64,000 bases of DNA from UBA1952 sp965246855. Lineage in GTDB: Bacteria; Bacteroidota; Bacteroidia; Chitinophagales; Chitinophagaceae. Location of the stretch: positions 620,001 through 684,000 of the forward strand of contig CBDFFP010000002.1 in assembly GCA_965246855.1 (NCBI GenBank), in the 5' to 3' direction. Every line of letters starts with the position of its first letter. The first letter of the stretch is position 1. A program made the translations under genes and the position numbers. This document shows, piece by piece, positions 32,516 through 41,649 of the stretch. Under the pieces are notes generated by a model that saw only the letters and a program-made list of their open reading frames with translations, had not been told where the DNA came from and ran no database searches.

Positions 32516-33511
32516 TTAAGAAATCATCGTTTGCTGCGCCAGATGAAGCTCTACTTGTTGGAGCACCAGATGTGCTACTTCCATCGCCGCAAGTCCGTCG
32601 GTAGCTGGAACGCGCACGGGCAGATCGTGGCGAATGGAATCGGCAAAATCGGCCAGTTCATCGCGGATAGCATTGGAATGTTTTACTTCGGGCATCTGTA
32701 CAGAAATCATCCGGCTTTCGCCGCCTGGCAGTTCTATAGGAAAATCCATCATGCCCGGTGCAGCACCCATTTCCTTCATGCGAATCACTTCCGCTTTTTT
32801 GTCTAAAAAATCAATCCCGATATAGGCATCCTTACGGAAAAGGCGCATCTTCCGCATCTTTTTTAGGGAAATACGCGAGGTCGTAAGATTTGCCACGCAG
32901 CCGTTCTCGAATTCTATCCGCGCCGAGACAATGTCTACCGTCGGCGACACCACGGCCACACCCGAAGCATTCACTGACTTTACCGGGCTTTTCACCAAGT
33001 GTAGCACCACATCTATGTCGTGAATCATCAGGTCGTGAATCACTGAAACATCTGCGCCTCTTGGATTGAACTGCGCCAGCCGGTGGGTTTCTATAAAAAC
33101 AGGCTGCACCGCCGTGGCATCGCCGAGGGCGCGCAGTGCGGGGTTATAACGCTCCACATGGCCTACTTGGCATTTCACGCCCTTCTCCGTCACGCGGCGC
33201 ACGATTTCGCGGGCCTCCTCCAGGCTTTGCGCCAGCGGTTTTTCGATGAAAAGATGTTTTCCGGCAGCTATCACCTTCAGGGCCATTTCGTAGTGGCTCG
33301 TGGTCGTGGTAACGATATCAATTGCATCGCAAGCGGCAATGAGCGCGTCCACACTTGCGTAGCGGGGCACCTGAAAAGCAGCAATCGCCGTGGCAGCCTG
33401 TACATCATCTGGCTCGTAGAAGCCCACGACGCGGATGCCCGGAATGTCGAGCCATTGTTGCAAATGAATTTTGCCAAGATGTCCGGTGCCGAGCAAGCCT
33501 ATCTGAAGCAT
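32516..33511 (-). CDS. Gfo/Idh/MocA-family oxidoreductase
   Basis: Predicted NAD(P)-dependent sugar oxidoreductase of 331 residues. The N-terminal Rossmann motif is IGLLGTGHLGKIHLQQWLDI, EKPLAQSLEEA carries the conserved lysine, and the C-terminal domain contains DLMIHDIDVVLHLVKSPVKS with HD-x-x-D histidine-aspartate features of the family. As the first gene of the operon with the lipoprotein and sugar transferase, it may make or modify the polysaccharide's precursor sugar; the substrate is not certain. Confidence 0.85.
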   Translation of the reverse strand: MLQIGLLGTGHLGKIHLQQWLDIPGIRVVGFYEPDDVQAATAIAAFQVPRYASVDALIAACDAIDIVTTTTSHYEMALKVIAAGKHLFIEKPLAQSLEEAREIVRRVTEKGVKCQVGHVERYNPALRALGDATAVQPVFIETHRLAQFNPRGADVSVIHDLMIHDIDVVLHLVKSPVKSVNASGVAVVSPTVDIVSARIEFENGCVANLTTSRISLKKMRKMRLFRKDAYIGIDFLDKKAEVIRMKEMGAAPGMMDFPIELPGGESRMISVQMPEVKHSNAIRDELADFADSIRHDLPVRVPATDGLAAMEVAHLVLQQVELHLAQQTMIS

Positions 33512-33576
33512 AAATTGGGAATCGTTTAGGGGGTAAAAAACGCGCGCCGCCGCTTCAATCGTATAAGAGGAGCAGC

Positions 33577-33609
33577 AAAAAGCCCCGCAAGTTACCCTAT
33601 GGGGCTTTT
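33577..33609 (-). terminator. Terminator after the DUF1232 gene
   Basis: AAAAGCCCC and GGGGCTTTT form a 9-bp stem around a 14-base loop; on the minus strand a T run follows. It lies just past the gene at 33644. Confidence 0.7.
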
Positions 33610-33643
33610 CCGGCGCGCAGGTCTGGAAGGAATATTCCTTTAC

Positions 33644-33961
33644 TTAAAGCTGAACCACCTTTAGCACCCCGCGCTGCTGACTGCGATAGCGTTCCAGTTC
33701 TCTGCCGATGCGGTTGCTGAGGAAGTAGATAATGGCTACATCGTCCGTCCAGCCGAAAATGACCAGAAAGTCAGGGATAACATCAAAAGGGGAAATCACA
33801 TAGAGTGCCGCGCCGAGAACAGCAAGCAGGGTGAGAAGGGAAATGCGGTACCGGCCCGCGCGGGCGTCGGCTATCATCCGGCGCAGTTCCTGACGGTGTT
33901 TCCACAGACCGCTAAAGCCGCGAATGCGATTCAAAGTGCATAGAAAAGGGATTTTGGGCAT
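33644..33961 (-). CDS. DUF1232 (YkvA-like) membrane protein
   Basis: Predicted small membrane protein of 105 residues. The DUF1232 core is complete: ISLLTLLAVLGAALYVISPF and DVIPDFLVIFGWTDDVAIIY, with one or two membrane helices and the conserved SPFDVIPD turn. Function in the family is unknown. The start at 33961 is chosen because the preceding open sequence (to 34069) has no domain character. Confidence 0.8.
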   Translation of the reverse strand: MPKIPFLCTLNRIRGFSGLWKHRQELRRMIADARAGRYRISLLTLLAVLGAALYVISPFDVIPDFLVIFGWTDDVAIIYFLSNRIGRELERYRSQQRGVLKVVQL

Positions 33962-34093
33962 AGTGAAATAAAGACAAACAGGAAAGGGAAAAGTTTGATT
34001 TCTGCGGCAATCACGTGGTTTCCGCTTAAAGAAGGGGTGCCGGAAAAAGGGAGTCGCCTCATTTATCATCTCCTACGCCTTCTTCCGCTTCCC

Positions 34094-34101
34094 TACTTTT
34101 G
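34094..34101 (+). promoter_or_regulatory. -7 element upstream of the DUF62 gene
   Basis: TACTTTTG fits the consensus and lies 29 bases before the ATG at 34131. No clear -33 element is seen. Confidence 0.5.
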
Positions 34102-34130
34102 CAGCCCCGCCGCTGATTTTTTTCCCGTTT

Positions 34131-34931
34131 ATGCCCTGCATTACCCTTTCCACCGACCTTGGCCTTCAGGATACTTCTGTGGGCATGGTAAAAGGCATTC
34201 TGATGCAGCATGTGCCCGCCACGCCGGTTATTGACCTGACGCACGCGCTGAGCGCCGATTATTATGCCGCAGCGGCTTACGCCATTGAGCGTGCCTACCG
34301 CCATTTTCCGCGCGAAACGGTGCACTTTATCCTCTACGATGTTTTTTCGCAAAGCGCGCCGCAGATGCTGCATGTACAGCAGGAGGGCTACCATTTTCTG
34401 TTTCCCGACAACGGGCTGCTGCCGCTGGTGTTGAAGAAAGAGCTTACCGCCTGCCATGTCTGCTACGAGCCGGAACATCCGGTGCGTTTTCAGCAGTGGA
34501 TACACAAGGCCGCCAGCATCTGCCACACGCTTCTGAACGGCACGATACCCACCGACATAGCGGCCCGCAAGCCAGTGACGGCGAAAGCCCGGATTCTGTC
34601 GCAACACGCCGCTATTCCGTTGCCATCGGTGGATTGTACGGTGCTGCATATCGACCATTTCGGGAACGTGGTGCTGGACATTACGCGGCAACAGTTTGAG
34701 GCTATTTCCAACGGACGGGCGTTCCGCATCGGCTTCCGGGGCATCGAGGAAGTGAGCCAAATCAGCAACAACTATTACGAGGTGGACAACAACGACAAGA
34801 TGTGCCGCTTTAATCAGGCGGGCTACTTAGAGATTGCGATTCGGGGAGCCAATGCTTCGCAGCTTTTGGGCATGAAGCTCTATGACGAAGGCCATCTTTT
34901 ATACCGGCACGTAAAAATCACGTTTCAATGA
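34131..34931 (+). CDS. S-adenosyl-L-methionine hydrolase (DUF62, adenosine-forming)
   Basis: Member of the SAM hydroxide adenosyltransferase family (pfam DUF62), which splits SAM into adenosine and methionine and is related to fluorinase. The 266-residue protein has the family's TLSTDLGLQDTSVGMVKG start, IDLTHALSADYYAAAAYAIE, the VDCTVLHIDHFGNVVLDI motif, and the C-terminal YYEVDNNDKMCRFNQAGYLE. The trimeric family fold is expected. It overlaps the next gene by four bases (ATGA), so the two are translationally coupled. Confidence 0.88.
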   Translation: MPCITLSTDLGLQDTSVGMVKGILMQHVPATPVIDLTHALSADYYAAAAYAIERAYRHFPRETVHFILYDVFSQSAPQMLHVQQEGYHFLFPDNGLLPLVLKKELTACHVCYEPEHPVRFQQWIHKAASICHTLLNGTIPTDIAARKPVTAKARILSQHAAIPLPSVDCTVLHIDHFGNVVLDITRQQFEAISNGRAFRIGFRGIEEVSQISNNYYEVDNNDKMCRFNQAGYLEIAIRGANASQLLGMKLYDEGHLLYRHVKITFQ

Positions 34932-35212
34932 TTTACCGGGTCGTGAGGCTGCATTTGCGCCGGGAAGAAACGGCGCGTTTTGAAGCGTTTTTCCGGGAAC
35001 GGAAGCTGTTAATTGAGGCGTTTGAGGGCTGCTACCGGACGGATTTGCTGCGCAATACAAAAGAGCCGGACGTGTATTACACGCTCAGCGAGTGGGAAAG
35101 TGAAGCGCACTTAGACCGTTACCGCTATTCGGAATTTTTCCGGGAGACGTGGGCATTTACGAAAAGCCTTTTTGCGGAGAAAGCGCAGGCTTTTAGCGGA
35201 ATGCCAGTGTAG
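34928..35212 (+). CDS. ABM-domain (ferredoxin-like monooxygenase) family protein
   Basis: Predicted 94-residue dimeric alpha/beta-barrel protein of the antibiotic biosynthesis monooxygenase or DUF718-like type (IYRVVRLHLRREETARFEAF, DVYYTLSEWESEAHLDRYRY). Such domains bind small aromatic or haem-like ligands, but here no substrate is evident. It is coupled to the DUF62 gene through a four-base overlap. Its UAG stop codon (35210-35212) is the first part of a palindromic repeat. Confidence 0.75.
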   Translation: MIYRVVRLHLRREETARFEAFFRERKLLIEAFEGCYRTDLLRNTKEPDVYYTLSEWESEAHLDRYRYSEFFRETWAFTKSLFAEKAQAFSGMPV

Positions 35213-35243
35213 GAGCCCCGCCGTTGGCGGGGCATTCTCCCTG
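35210..35243. repeat. Palindromic repeat, copy 3 of the CCCCGCCAACGG family
   Basis: TAGGAGCCCCGCCGTTGGCG continues GGGCATTCTCC. The first three bases are the stop codon of the ABM gene. The core matches the cores of the copies at 3934 and 29502. Confidence 0.7.
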
Positions 35244-35281
35244 ACCAGAATCCCAAATACAAGGATTGGCTGCGTTTTCTT

Positions 35282-35674
35282 TTAGCCCTGCAACGCCGCC
35301 AGAATACGTTTCTGTGCGTCTTCCAAAGAAATACGCTCCAACGCACTGCCGCTCCGGTGGTGCATGTCTGCCGCTTTCTGGATAGGTAGCAGATGCACAT
35401 GCGCGTGCGGAACATCCAATCCCACTACCGATAGGGCGCAGCGTTCGCAATCAAAAGCCTTTTCCAGCGCCAAAGCGATGGGCCGGGCGAAGAGCAGAAT
35501 GTCGCGCAGCAACTCCTCGTTTAAGTCCCAGATGCGGTCAATTTCCGCCTTTGGAATCACCAGCGTGTGGCCTGGCACTTGCGGATGAATGTCTAGGAAA
35601 GCGAGAAACTGCGAGTCCTCGGCAATTTTATAAGCCGGTATTTCACCGTCGATAATGCGACTAAAAATGGTCAT
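35282..35674 (-). CDS. HIT-family nucleotide-binding protein
   Basis: Predicted 130-residue histidine-triad hydrolase acting on dinucleotide or AMP-linked substrates. It begins MTIFSRIIDGEIPAYKIAED and carries HTLVIPK and the triad HAHVHLLP (H90, H92, H94). The start at 35674 is where the conserved N-terminus begins. It follows greA by 110 bases on the same strand; that spacer holds low-complexity TAATTATT words. Confidence 0.93.
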   Translation of the reverse strand: MTIFSRIIDGEIPAYKIAEDSQFLAFLDIHPQVPGHTLVIPKAEIDRIWDLNEELLRDILLFARPIALALEKAFDCERCALSVVGLDVPHAHVHLLPIQKAADMHHRSGSALERISLEDAQKRILAALQG

Positions 35675-35784
35675 TTTTAATGAATAACGAGTAATTAATA
35701 AGTAATAATTGAGCAAAGGAGCTTGGGTAATGAAATGATATTTTCTCCACCACTCATTGATAATTATTCATTGTTAATTATTAA

Positions 35785-36258
35785 TTAGACGGTAATGCTT
35801 TCCACCCGGAATTTCAGGGTTCCGGCGGGCACCTGTATTTCAGCGATTTCGCCGGGAGCTTTGCCCAAAAGACCTTTGCCGATCGGGCTTGTGACGGAGA
35901 TTTTTCCTAATTTCAAATCAGCCTCTTTCTCTGAAACAAGATGGTATTCCACCGCTTTTTGGGTGTTGAGGTTGGTCAGTTTCACTTTGCTCAGAACGGA
36001 GACTTTGCTCGTATCTACATCTTTAAGTTCCAGAATCCGGGCATTGCCAATCTGGCCTTCCAATTGCGCAATGCGGGCTTCGTGGAGTCCTTGGGCTTCC
36101 TTGGCTGCGTCATACTCGGCGTTTTCCTTCAGGTCACCTTTTTCGCGGGCTTCAGCAATGGCATGGGCAATTTCCGCGCGGCCTGTGGTACGAAGTGTGT
36201 TCAGTTCTTCCTTCATCTGCTCCAGTGTTTCTTTGGAAACGTAGTTCACTGTGCTCAT
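35785..36258 (-). CDS. greA: Transcription elongation factor GreA
   Basis: Factor that rescues stalled RNA polymerase by stimulating transcript cleavage. The 157-residue protein has the N-terminal coiled coil (LEQMKEELNTLRTTGRAEIA, GDLKENAEYDAAKEAQGLHE with the acidic tip) and the C-terminal FKBP-like domain (VTSPIGKGLLGKAPGEIAEI). It is separated from the PorV-like gene upstream by a strong terminator, so it likely has its own promoter. Confidence 0.95.
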   Translation of the reverse strand: MSTVNYVSKETLEQMKEELNTLRTTGRAEIAHAIAEAREKGDLKENAEYDAAKEAQGLHEARIAQLEGQIGNARILELKDVDTSKVSVLSKVKLTNLNTQKAVEYHLVSEKEADLKLGKISVTSPIGKGLLGKAPGEIAEIQVPAGTLKFRVESITV

Positions 36259-36294
36259 CTATAAATATTTTTGGGGGTTTAGGGGATATAAAAA

Positions 36295-36326
36295 GAACAA
36301 CGCTTTCGGGAGAGAAAGCGTTGTTC
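36295..36326 (-). terminator. Terminator of the TonB receptor operon
   Basis: GAACAACGCTTTC and GAAAGCGTTGTTC form a perfect 13-bp stem with a short loop, followed on the minus strand by five T residues. It lies after the last gene of the operon at 36381. Confidence 0.85.
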
Positions 36327-36380
36327 CGCGATTGTTTTGAAGTTAAAAGTGGAAAACCGGGAACGATTTTCAGATATTTC

Positions 36381-37466
36381 TCAACGCAGTTGGAAGCGCA
36401 AAGAAACGGCATGAACGCCATTGGCCGGGCGTTGTGTAGGTCGGAAGGAATAGTCCAGCATCAGGCGCGGCGAGCGTTTGCCTTTCCCCAAATCAGTGCC
36501 CACTGTGGCACCGCCACTAAAGCCGGTGTAGAAGCTGTTATCTAGGATACCCTGTTCATGACGGTAGGAACCACGAAGCATAAATGTTTCTTTAAAAGCA
36601 TACTCTATACCGCCGCCGATATAATCGTTCAGGAAGGAATTGGAGGTGAAAGCAAACATGGGCGTCAGGCGGTGCTTGGGCACGTCGTTGCTGTCGCCTG
36701 TGTAGCGGCGCTCGTCGAGATAAAAATCGTAAGAGGTAGAAAGCTGCAGGTAGGTTGGTAACTGGAAGCCTTCCGACGGGCTGGAGACCGTCCGGGTGAT
36801 CTGATCGTTGGTCAGCGACTGGGCGTCATAAGTAAGACCCTCGCCACTGAACTTCATGTTTGTTCCTACATTGCGCAGCGCAACACCAAAGTGGAAATTA
36901 TCGCGCTTGCCAGTGCTGTATTGCACACCCGCATCAAAGCACATACCGCTGGCGCTTATGCTGGAAACCTGCTGATTAATAAAGGTTACGGAAGCGCCTG
37001 CCTTAATACCATCCCGGAACTCCCGCGCGAATCCAACTGTGGCATTGATGAAAGAAGGCTGGTAAGTACCGATGCCTCCTGAAGGATTTGGAACGGTTGT
37101 GACAGGAATATTTCCATAATTCATGGAGAACAGGTTTACGCCCAACACGCCTGCACTCCCCAGTTTTTTGGCAAAAGCTAGGTTGGCAGCACCAATATCA
37201 GCAGAGTTAAAAAAACGGTTGTAAGAAGCGCCAATTTCAATATTGGGCGAAGACGCTAGACCAGCAATGTTCACGCGCATAGCTTCCACGCCGCTTATGT
37301 GTGCTGCATCCTGACCAAAAACGCCACTGCTGCGTCCCCAAGGGTTCACCAGTAGCTCTGCAGCGCCTGCTTGTCCCGTACGGTCTTTGTTTCCGGCTTG
37401 TGCTGAAACAGCCAGTGTACTTAACGCACACAAAGCCAGAAAACGGGTAGAGTTAAAAAACTTCAT
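36381..37466 (-). CDS. PorV/PorQ-family outer-membrane protein
   Basis: Predicted 361-residue FadL-type outer-membrane barrel of the PorV/PorQ group. A signal peptide (MKFFNSTRFLALCALSTLAV) is followed by AAELLVNPWGRSSGVFGQDA and EAMRVNIAGLAS, which is typical of PorV-like proteins that hand cargo to the type IX secretion attachment complex. The C-terminus (GVHAVSLRFQLR) looks like a barrel end strand. It is the third gene of the operon with the TonB receptor and the T9SS-type exported protein, 72 bases after the latter, which suggests a role as dedicated partner. Confidence 0.8.
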   Translation of the reverse strand: MKFFNSTRFLALCALSTLAVSAQAGNKDRTGQAGAAELLVNPWGRSSGVFGQDAAHISGVEAMRVNIAGLASSPNIEIGASYNRFFNSADIGAANLAFAKKLGSAGVLGVNLFSMNYGNIPVTTVPNPSGGIGTYQPSFINATVGFAREFRDGIKAGASVTFINQQVSSISASGMCFDAGVQYSTGKRDNFHFGVALRNVGTNMKFSGEGLTYDAQSLTNDQITRTVSSPSEGFQLPTYLQLSTSYDFYLDERRYTGDSNDVPKHRLTPMFAFTSNSFLNDYIGGGIEYAFKETFMLRGSYRHEQGILDNSFYTGFSGGATVGTDLGKGKRSPRLMLDYSFRPTQRPANGVHAVSLRFQLR

Positions 37467-37538
37467 GTCGTCTTATCAGATATAAAAGATAAATCCGGGG
37501 CGTAATGTAGAACATTTATGCCCCGGAAAAAGAGTGAA

Positions 37539-40500
37539 TTAATAGTTCCTGGTATCAAGTGGACGAAGTGCGCCAAAGAAGCGAACAATTGTTTCTCCAA
37601 TACCTTCTGCCTTTATGTGGAAGAGATACATACCACTGGCTACCGGTAAGCCTTTCGCATTGCGCAAATCCCAGTCGATATAAGACTGCTGTGCATTGTC
37701 TTTGGACAAACGGCGAACCATCGCACCATCAATGCTGTAAATGCTGATTTCGGCTTTATGCGGCAAATTGGTAATGCGCACCCGGGTATCAAGACGGTTA
37801 GATTCATAGCCTTCTGCGTAAGCATAGTAAGGATTCGGAACCACCGTAATCATATCCAGCAGAGATTGCTTGTCTGTCTTGTTTGTGGCATCAGTCAAAG
37901 ACTTGGCACCCAGACCTTTCGTACTAAAGTTGTAAAGCGGGAAACCGTTGTTGGATGTCAGGGGATTCACACCGGGTGCAACATAAGGCGCATACGGTTT
38001 AGATACCCGGAAGCGCAGGCGCGTTGTTGTAGGAATCAGGCCATCCTTTGGAGACAGGAGGCGGGAAGCCATTGGCATACCACACCATATGGCCTGGTTA
38101 TAAACAGGAACTCTGTTAAGGCGCGTTCCTGTTTTGAGAAGGTTGTAAACCGCGCGGCAACTGTCGTAGCGGGTACCCAATACCCATACAAAATGGCGAC
38201 CACCAAACAAAGGTGAGTTATTGCTAAAAGAGGAAAACAGGTTGTTTGTTGGATTCCAGATCATATCTGCACCGTTATCCTGCCGCAGGTAGGAGTCTTC
38301 TCCAAAGAAGATGTTCAAACGTTCGCCTGTCTCCTGATTGACTGCATATCCGGGGAACCAAGACATGCCAATGGTATCATTGTAAACCGGGCTTCCACCT
38401 CCATCCAAATCGTCTTTATTCCATCCTTTATGAGCGCGCAAGGCAAATTTAACTGCGCCTCCTTCCGAGAAATCATTCGTAGGTGTCTGGCCTGGATTGG
38501 TGTTAGGATTGGTCTCAACGACCACGCAGCGCGTCCATTTGCTTTTGTCCGAAGTGAAGACAACATCTACGCTTGGCAGCGTAGCCATCTTATTGGTTTG
38601 AGGTCCCTTTAGCTCTAATGGCATCATTGCATGTAGTAGACTGTCATTTTTCTCAGCATTGGCTGTCAACATGAAAGGCGCCCACGTACCTGCTACCGCA
38701 GAGTTATTACTAAGGAGCCTTTCATACACTTTGGCAGGATCATAAGAATTACCAAATCCACTACCCCTAATCCAGTCGCGGGTTGTCGCAGACGTTGAAT
38801 AATCATTTCCTCCCGCAAAAGAACCAGAACGTATCCAGTTCAGGTAGCTTGCGCCATCTACTCCCCCATCTGATACCCCTGTCAGCCAAGTTTGCGTCGG
38901 GTCCGTAAAAGTTACGTCGGAAGTGATAAGACCATTGGTTGCGTCTTTTTCAAAACCAGGCGCGGCCACTTGCTGAACATTAATGCTCAAGCCATACTTA
39001 GCCAGAATTTGCTCGTTCAACACATCAATATTCCGCTCGCTGTAGATTGTCAGTGGGGTTGAGCCATCTTTCATCGTCAAAGCCCACTTACCCCCTTGAA
39101 TACCTAACTGACGCAGGCTGTCCACGCTGTCCGTGGTTTTACCTGTTGGAAGATACCCTGTAATAGAGAGTTCCCAATCTGCTTCTTTCAGAAGAACAGG
39201 ATCTACCACTTTCACATTAATAGGACCTGCGCCTTCAACATATTGGGGATGTGTAACAAAGTTTACGCCCGCCGTCATTGCAGAATCTTCTGAAGCAGGC
39301 GTCAGTTGTAAAGCTGTTCCGCCGTTACCTGTCCCTTCAATACGGGTGATTTTTACACCCGAACCATAATCAGAGTTGATCACCGTGCCCATATCTGTAT
39401 TTGCCGGGTTAGGCATAACAGCAGTCACCGAGATCGGAACGCCACCCTGACCTTTAACGGATTCCAGATACGTAACGTCCTGCGTTCCTTCAAAATTATC
39501 CGGGTCAAAATTGCGGAAGTTATTATATGCATATGCAATTGCTACAAAATAATACGTTTTGTAGTTCACCAGTTGCTTGTCATTTCCGCTTGCAAAGGCA
39601 TCCTGCGTAACCACAAAAGAGTGGCGGATTCCCGCATCGGTACCATTCACTTTCTTTACCGATTTAATCGCTTTAATGCCCGAAATATCGTTATCAATCG
39701 TGTTGTTAACAAGGGCTTTAATGCCGTTTTGAATGTCTACCTGAAACACTTCGGCAGCAACAGCCGTATTTACTTTGCCATCTTCACCGAAAATGTCTGC
39801 GGCGTTGTTTGTACTGTTCTTTAATTGGAAAACCCGATACCCTTCAAATTTATACAAGCTGTCTGTTCCACCAAAGCGGCGGGTTTTGGCTGTACTTACG
39901 CGAAAGCGGCTGTCGGTAAGATTAAAGCCGAAGCCTTCCTGAAAGTTATTGCTGTTACTGTCGTTAGAGAGATACAGAATAATACGGCGATCCAACTCAC
40001 GCACCGTTACGCGTGGCGCTTCCGGCCCTTGAATCAGGCGGAAGTTGTTATCAAACAAAGCTTGAATGGCGTCATCCGCCAGTTTGATACGACCAAAGTT
40101 TGTATTCGGACAGCCACCTACATCGGCTACCCAGCAGGCACCAATGGTAATGTCGTTGGTCACACCACCACCTGTAAGTTGGAAAGGACCGGCAGAGTGA
40201 ACAAAGCGGCGGTCACCAGGAGGGTTGTTGCTAAAGCATTCCGACCAGGTTCCACTGATTCCCGGATCTCCCGTAAACACAAAGGTGGATTTAGGACCTT
40301 TTCCATAGCCTACTGTAGGCACGCCGCTAACACCGGTAAAATCATTGGTGAAAGGCTGACCCAGTTTGTTAGAACCAGTCATATACCTATAAAACTCTAT
40401 ACCCGTTTGGGGGTCTAAAATAGCCTGCGGCGTACCGCTTCCTTGAGAGAAATAGGTAAAGTTAGACATCTTCAACAGCCGGGAGGAGTCGTTGCCGTCC

Positions 40501-41624
40501 TTATCTTTCAGCCCCGGATAAAATTTACGGGGACCGATAAAAAAGTCAACCCCCACCATTGGGACCTGATTGCCATAATGTTGCGGGCTACCGTTACCAT
40601 CTATAGCTTTAGCATTATAAAGAATACCAAGACCACGCGCTGTATCTGAGCCAATAAAGTCATCCGTAGCAAATCCAAGATCAGCATCTGTCCAGGTAGC
40701 CGTATAACAAGAGTCAAGCGTCAGCGTTCCCCGGTTAATAAGCCGGTAATTATAAAAAGACGCATCGTTCAGATAATCCTTGGTGGTATACGCAAAAGCA
40801 GATGCCTGAATCTCCAGTCCGATGCCGGGCGTATTGGTCTGCGTTTTTTGGCTGCCCATATCATTGTAGATGCGCCAGATAAACTGGTCGCCCCGGATAC
40901 CCTGAAGTTCCGTCTCACCGGGATAATCTCCTTTGGTGTAGTCGTATTTACCGTCACCATCCACATCTACAAAAGGGGCATAATTACGGGTCGTTGCAGC
41001 CAAAGAAGTGATCGGCTGGTCGTTGGTACCTTTCGCCGTGATGCTGCCTTTAGCAGGCCATTCCTTAATAACATCAAAAGCTGGATCAGACATGGCATTA
41101 TCTAATCCCTGCGGGTCGCCGGGATATTGCTTTACCAACTCCTTAAAACGAGCTACGTCGGAAGCATTCACTTTCCAGAAACGATCCCATAGATTACAGG
41201 TAGCCGCATCTATATTGTTGTTTTGGTCAAGCGGACCCGTCCAATAGTCATTTTTACCTTCTGACCGATAGGTCTGGGCAGTTATCTTCAAGTTGCCCTG
41301 CGTGTCATAGCCGCCTACCCATAAAGCGCCTGCATACAGCGAGTTTTTGCGGCTGCCTTTAGGAATTTCATAGCGTGCCTCACTGGTTCCGGGATCATAC
41401 CACTGGTTGCCAGCGGTCATGATTTGCGCCCGCACATTGTTGATGTCCAGATCAATTTTGGCTTCCGGTGCCGTACAATCGGCAGCCGACTTCAGCAGGA
41501 TTTTTTTCTCCTGGCTGTTAAGCGTTCTTTCCGGCCCACGTGCTGCGGACTCTGTAGCAGCTCCTACCAATGTAGCGAATACAAGTGTCAGGGTGCGCAC
41601 CGGAATTTGAAATCGGTTCTTCAT
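37539..41624 (-). CDS. Large exported protein with T9SS-like C-terminal tail
   Basis: Predicted 1361-residue secreted or surface protein of unknown function. The first 30 residues form a signal peptide (MKNRFQIPVRTLTLVFATLV); the ATG at 41624 is preferred to a TTG two codons upstream. The long middle is rich in Asn, Gly and Asp with repeated beta-type modules. The final 100 residues (VVPNPYYAYAEGYESN, then VRITNLPHKAEISIYSIDGA and WDLRNAKGLPVASGMYLFHI) are a T9SS type A-like sorting region. It sits 25 bases after the TonB receptor gene. This arrangement suggests a surface-exposed partner of the receptor, but no ligand can be named. Confidence 0.8.
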   Translation of the reverse strand: MKNRFQIPVRTLTLVFATLVGAATESAARGPERTLNSQEKKILLKSAADCTAPEAKIDLDINNVRAQIMTAGNQWYDPGTSEARYEIPKGSRKNSLYAGALWVGGYDTQGNLKITAQTYRSEGKNDYWTGPLDQNNNIDAATCNLWDRFWKVNASDVARFKELVKQYPGDPQGLDNAMSDPAFDVIKEWPAKGSITAKGTNDQPITSLAATTRNYAPFVDVDGDGKYDYTKGDYPGETELQGIRGDQFIWRIYNDMGSQKTQTNTPGIGLEIQASAFAYTTKDYLNDASFYNYRLINRGTLTLDSCYTATWTDADLGFATDDFIGSDTARGLGILYNAKAIDGNGSPQHYGNQVPMVGVDFFIGPRKFYPGLKDKDGNDSSRLLKMSNFTYFSQGSGTPQAILDPQTGIEFYRYMTGSNKLGQPFTNDFTGVSGVPTVGYGKGPKSTFVFTGDPGISGTWSECFSNNPPGDRRFVHSAGPFQLTGGGVTNDITIGACWVADVGGCPNTNFGRIKLADDAIQALFDNNFRLIQGPEAPRVTVRELDRRIILYLSNDSNSNNFQEGFGFNLTDSRFRVSTAKTRRFGGTDSLYKFEGYRVFQLKNSTNNAADIFGEDGKVNTAVAAEVFQVDIQNGIKALVNNTIDNDISGIKAIKSVKKVNGTDAGIRHSFVVTQDAFASGNDKQLVNYKTYYFVAIAYAYNNFRNFDPDNFEGTQDVTYLESVKGQGGVPISVTAVMPNPANTDMGTVINSDYGSGVKITRIEGTGNGGTALQLTPASEDSAMTAGVNFVTHPQYVEGAGPINVKVVDPVLLKEADWELSITGYLPTGKTTDSVDSLRQLGIQGGKWALTMKDGSTPLTIYSERNIDVLNEQILAKYGLSINVQQVAAPGFEKDATNGLITSDVTFTDPTQTWLTGVSDGGVDGASYLNWIRSGSFAGGNDYSTSATTRDWIRGSGFGNSYDPAKVYERLLSNNSAVAGTWAPFMLTANAEKNDSLLHAMMPLELKGPQTNKMATLPSVDVVFTSDKSKWTRCVVVETNPNTNPGQTPTNDFSEGGAVKFALRAHKGWNKDDLDGGGSPVYNDTIGMSWFPGYAVNQETGERLNIFFGEDSYLRQDNGADMIWNPTNNLFSSFSNNSPLFGGRHFVWVLGTRYDSCRAVYNLLKTGTRLNRVPVYNQAIWCGMPMASRLLSPKDGLIPTTTRLRFRVSKPYAPYVAPGVNPLTSNNGFPLYNFSTKGLGAKSLTDATNKTDKQSLLDMITVVPNPYYAYAEGYESNRLDTRVRITNLPHKAEISIYSIDGAMVRRLSKDNAQQSYIDWDLRNAKGLPVASGMYLFHIKAEGIGETIVRFFGALRPLDTRNY

Positions 41625-41649
41625 TCTCAAAAAAAGTGAATGGGGTGAA

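Noticed and set aside
34131..34931. Fluorinase or chlorinase
   Set aside because: The sequence fits the general DUF62 SAM-hydrolase family; no halogen-specific loop or biosynthetic neighbours are visible.
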